In this document: positions 61,601-64,000 of the stretch, piece by piece
Layout of the letters: the number at the start of each line of letters is the position of its first letter
Numbering within the stretch: the stretch's first letter is position 1
NCBI RefSeq assembly: GCF_051020955.1
Contig: NW_027476331.1
Span: 186,001 to 250,000 of the forward strand
Direction of reading: 5' to 3'
DNA from: Megalopta genalis
Lineage: Eukaryota > Arthropoda > Insecta > Hymenoptera > Halictidae
Length of the DNA stretch: 64,000 nt
Made by a program: the position numbers and the translations under genes
The notes under the pieces: generated by a model
Told to the model about the DNA's origin: nothing
Seen by the model: the letters and a program-made list of their open reading frames with translations, nothing else
Databases searched by the model: none

Positions 61601-64000
61601 TGAATTTGAAGCTAAATCATGTGTTTCGCTTGGATTGGAAGCTATCTCGTTTGCTTCATATGTTGTTGAAGCCAAATCATGTATATCACAAGGATTTCCA
61701 TCTAAACCACTTGTTTCGCATGGATTCGAAGATCAGCCTTCCACTTCGCACTGATTTCAAGCTGAATCATTTCTTTCGCTTGAATGTGAAGCTAACACGT
61801 TTGTTTCCCAAGCAGTTGAAGCTAAATCGTGTGTATCACAAGTATTTGAAGCTGAATTATATTTTTCGAAGGAATATTGTGCTAAACAATTTGTTGCGAA
61901 TGAATTTGAAGCTAAACCATTTGTTTCGCATGGATTCGAAGAAGAGACTTCTACTTCGCATTGATTTGAAGCGAAATCATGTCTTTAGCTTGTATTTGAA
62001 GCTAACTCGTTGGTTTCGCATGCAGTCGAAGCTAAATCATGTATATCACAAGCATTTGAATCTGAACCATTTGTTTCGCTTGGATTTGAAGCTAAGCCTT
62101 CTACTTCGCATTGATTTGAAGCTAAATCATATGTTTCGCATGGATTTGAAGCTAACTCGTTTGTTTCGCATGCAGTTGATGCTGAATCATGTATGTCACA
62201 AGTATTTGCAGCTAAACCATTTGTTTCGCATCGATTCGTAGTTCAGCCTTCTACTTCGCATCGATTTGGAGCTAAATCATGTTTTTTGCATGGTTTTTGA
62301 AGCTAACTCGTTTGTTTCGCACGCAGTTGAAGCTAAATCATTTATATCACAAGTGTTTGAAACTAAACCATTTGTATCGCATGGATTCGAAGATAACCCA
62401 TCTACTTCGCGTTGACTTGATGCTAAATCACGTGTTACGCATGGATTTGAGGCTAGCTCGTTTGTTTCGCATGCATTTGAAGCTAAATCATGTATATCAC
62501 AAATATTTGAAGCTAAACCATTTTATTCCCACGGATTTGAAGCTATGCCTTCTACTTCGCATTGATTTGATATTAAATCATATGTTTCGCATGGTTTTTG
62601 AAGCTAACTCGATTGTTTCGCACGCAGTTGAAGCTAAATCATTTATATCACAAGTGTTTGAAGCTAAACCATTTGTTTCGCATGGATTCGAAGATAACCC
62701 ATCTACTTCGCATTGATTTGAAGCTAAATCATGTGTTTCGCATGGATTTGAAGCTAACTCGTTTGTTTCGCATGCTGTTGAAGCTAAATCATGTACATCA
62801 CAAGTATTTGAAGCTAAACCGTTTGATTCGCATGGATTTGAAGCTACGCCTTCTACCTCGCATTGATTTGAAGATAAATCATGTGTTTCGCTTGGATTTG
62901 AAGCTAACTCGTTTGTTTCGCACGCACTTGAATCTAAATCAAGTATATCACAAGTATTTGAAGCTAAACCGTTTGATTCGCATGGACTTGAAGCTACGCC
63001 TTCTACTTCGCATTGATTTGAAGATAAATTATGTGTGTCGCTTGGATTTGAAGCTCAGCCTTCTACTTCGCATTGATTTGAAGCTAAATAATGTGTTTCG
63101 CTTGGATTTTAAGCTAACTCGTTTGTTTCACACGCAGTTGAAGTTAAATCATGAATATCACACGTATTTGAAGCTAATCGAATTGTTTCGCATGGATTTG
63201 AAGATAAGCCTCCTACTTCGCATTTATGTGTTGCTAAATCATGTGCGTCGCATGGATTTGAATCTGAACCATTTGTTTCGCTTGGATTTGAATCTAAGCC
63301 TTCTACTTCGCATTGATTTGAAGCTAAGTCATGTGTTTCGCATGGATTTGAAGCTAACACGTTTGTTTCGCCTGCATTTCAAGCTATATCACTTCTATTC
63401 AGAAGCATGTGAAGCTAAATCGTTCGTTTCACATGGATTTGACGCTAATCCTTCAACTTCGCGTTGACATGATGCTAAATCACGTGTTTCGCATGGATTT
63501 GAGGCTAGCTCGTTTGTTTCGCATGCATTTGAAGCTAAATCATGTATATCACAAGTATTTGAAGCTAAACCATTTGTTTCGCATGGATTCGAAGATAAGC
63601 CTTCTACTTCGCATTGATTTGAAGCTAAATCATCTGTTACGCTTGGATTTGAAGCTAACTCGTTTGTTTCGCACGCACTTGAATCTAAATCAAGTATATC
63701 ACAAGTATTTGAAGCTAAACCGTTTTATTCGCATGGACTTGAAGCTACGCCTTCTACTTCGCATTGATTTGAAGATAAATCATGTGTGTCGCTTGGATTT
63801 GAAGCTCAGCCTTTTACTTCGCATTGATTTGAAGCTAAATAACGTGTTTTGCTTGGATTTTAAGCTAACTCGTTTGTTTCACATGCAGTTGAAGTTAAAT
63901 CATGAATATCACAAGTATTTGAAGCTAAACGAATTGTTTCGCATGGATTTGAAGATAAGCCTCCTACTTCGCATTGATTTGACGCTAAATCATGTGTTTC
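58663..64000. repeat. Right-hand higher-order unit H3, patchwork, runs off the window
   Basis: 58663-61309 matches H2 at offset 6,876. From 61310 the sequence switches to the family seen near 37.6-38.5 and 41.9-42.7 kb, with a marker block at 61695 and roughly 150-200 extra bases near 61400-61550 (GAAACTAATCC, GAAGCTTAATC). From about 62900 it matches 34200-35300 at offset 28,701 up to the window end. Three source segments joined in one unit show block shuffling within the array. Confidence 0.83.
61695..61994. repeat. Marker block copy 8 (right-hand variant)
   Basis: Right-lineage block with private changes: CACTTGTTTCGC restored, GATTTCAAGC near 61754, TTATATTTTTCG near 61858, and CTTTAGCTTG near 61983. 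It is the most diverged of the three right-hand copies and lies in the patchwork part of H3. Confidence 0.86.

Larger units (their letters stand above)
1..64000. repeat. Satellite/megasatellite array of ~30-bp units, entire window
   Basis: Every line of the window aligns to a ~30-bp unit that begins TTTGAAGCTAAATC and ends TTTCGCATGGA. About 2,100 units run head to tail in one orientation; I found no inversion. Conserved landmarks are GAAG at unit positions 4-7, a TAA-like core near 9-11, and TTCGCA near 21-26. Five diverged versions alternate: a (ends GCATGGA), b (AACTCGTTTG, ends GCATGCA), c (TATATCACAAGTA), d (AAACCATTTG) and e (TTCGAAGATAAGCC, ends GCATTGA). No spacer of unrelated sequence longer than about one unit was seen. 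Both array edges lie outside the window. Multi-level repeats, frame-breaking indels and homogenised sub-families are typical of eukaryotic satellite DNA. The family itself I do not recognise. Confidence 0.96.

Noticed and set aside
1..64000. CRISPR array, suggested by a regular 30-bp period.
   Set aside because: There are no unique spacers. The repeats are contiguous, all units are related, the array is far too long, and no cas genes are present.
1..64000. CENP-B box in TTTCGCTTGGATTTG, which resembles the start of the box.
   Set aside because: The required CGGG part is absent, and the similarity is limited to TTCG and TTGGA. A centromeric role cannot be claimed from this.
1..64000. tRNA, rRNA or small RNA genes, transposon ends, or promoter/terminator motifs inside the array.
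   Set aside because: No cloverleaf, rRNA core, terminal inverted repeat or target-site duplication was seen. TATA-like strings such as GTATATCAC are part of every c unit and so are uninformative.

Overview
The whole 64-kb window is one uninterrupted head-to-tail tandem-repeat array. I see no ordinary gene, RNA gene, mobile element or unique flank. The basic unit is about 30 bp: it opens with TTTGAAGCTAAATC and closes with TTTCGCATGGA, and the consensus is about 37% GC. Roughly 2,100 copies lie in the same orientation. Five diverged versions, here called b-c-d-e-a, form a 150-bp block. 210-bp (seven-unit) and 90-bp (three-unit) variants occur among the 150-bp blocks. Blocks are grouped again into kilobase-scale higher-order repeats. 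This architecture points to satellite or megasatellite DNA of a eukaryote, probably heterochromatic. The species cannot be told from the sequence, and neither array edge lies inside the window.

Layout. 1-2459: mixed, rather indel-rich blocks. 2460-4412: a 1,013-bp tandem duplication. 2880-10305 and 10306-19769: two tandem copies of a 7,426-bp unit, the second enlarged to 9,464 bp by an internal 2,038-bp tandem duplication. 19770-21163: a bridge copied from part of that unit. 21164-25964: a 2,489-bp tandem pair, one copy lacking exactly one 149-bp block. 25965-26519: a short junction. 26520-37200: a degenerate, indel-rich interior with shorter duplications. 37201-64000: a second, highly homogenised family with units starting at 41191, 44400, 51787 and 58663 (lengths 3,209, 7,387, 6,876 and at least 5,338). 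The last kilobase repeats the segment near 34.2-35.3 kb at a spacing of 28,701 bp.

Coding status. Long open frames exist on the plus strand (up to 739 codons, basic and Leu-rich), but they are best explained by a repeat whose codons in that frame rarely mutate to stops. Conserved 1-bp insertions and deletions, shared by all copies of a higher-order unit, break every frame, and most large periods (7,426, 7,387, 2,038, 1,501, 2,489, 1,013 and 4,237) are not multiples of 3. The minus-strand frame gives an orderly acidic decapeptide with one fixed Cys (for example PCETHDLASN, QCEVEGLSSN, PCETNGLASN, TCDIHDLAST, ACETNELASN). It also shows mild wobble-position enrichment of variation. It may be the relic of a protein-coding repeat, but stops now interrupt it in most blocks. 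I therefore annotate no CDS. The useful content is the repeat hierarchy, the breakpoints and the possible coding origin.
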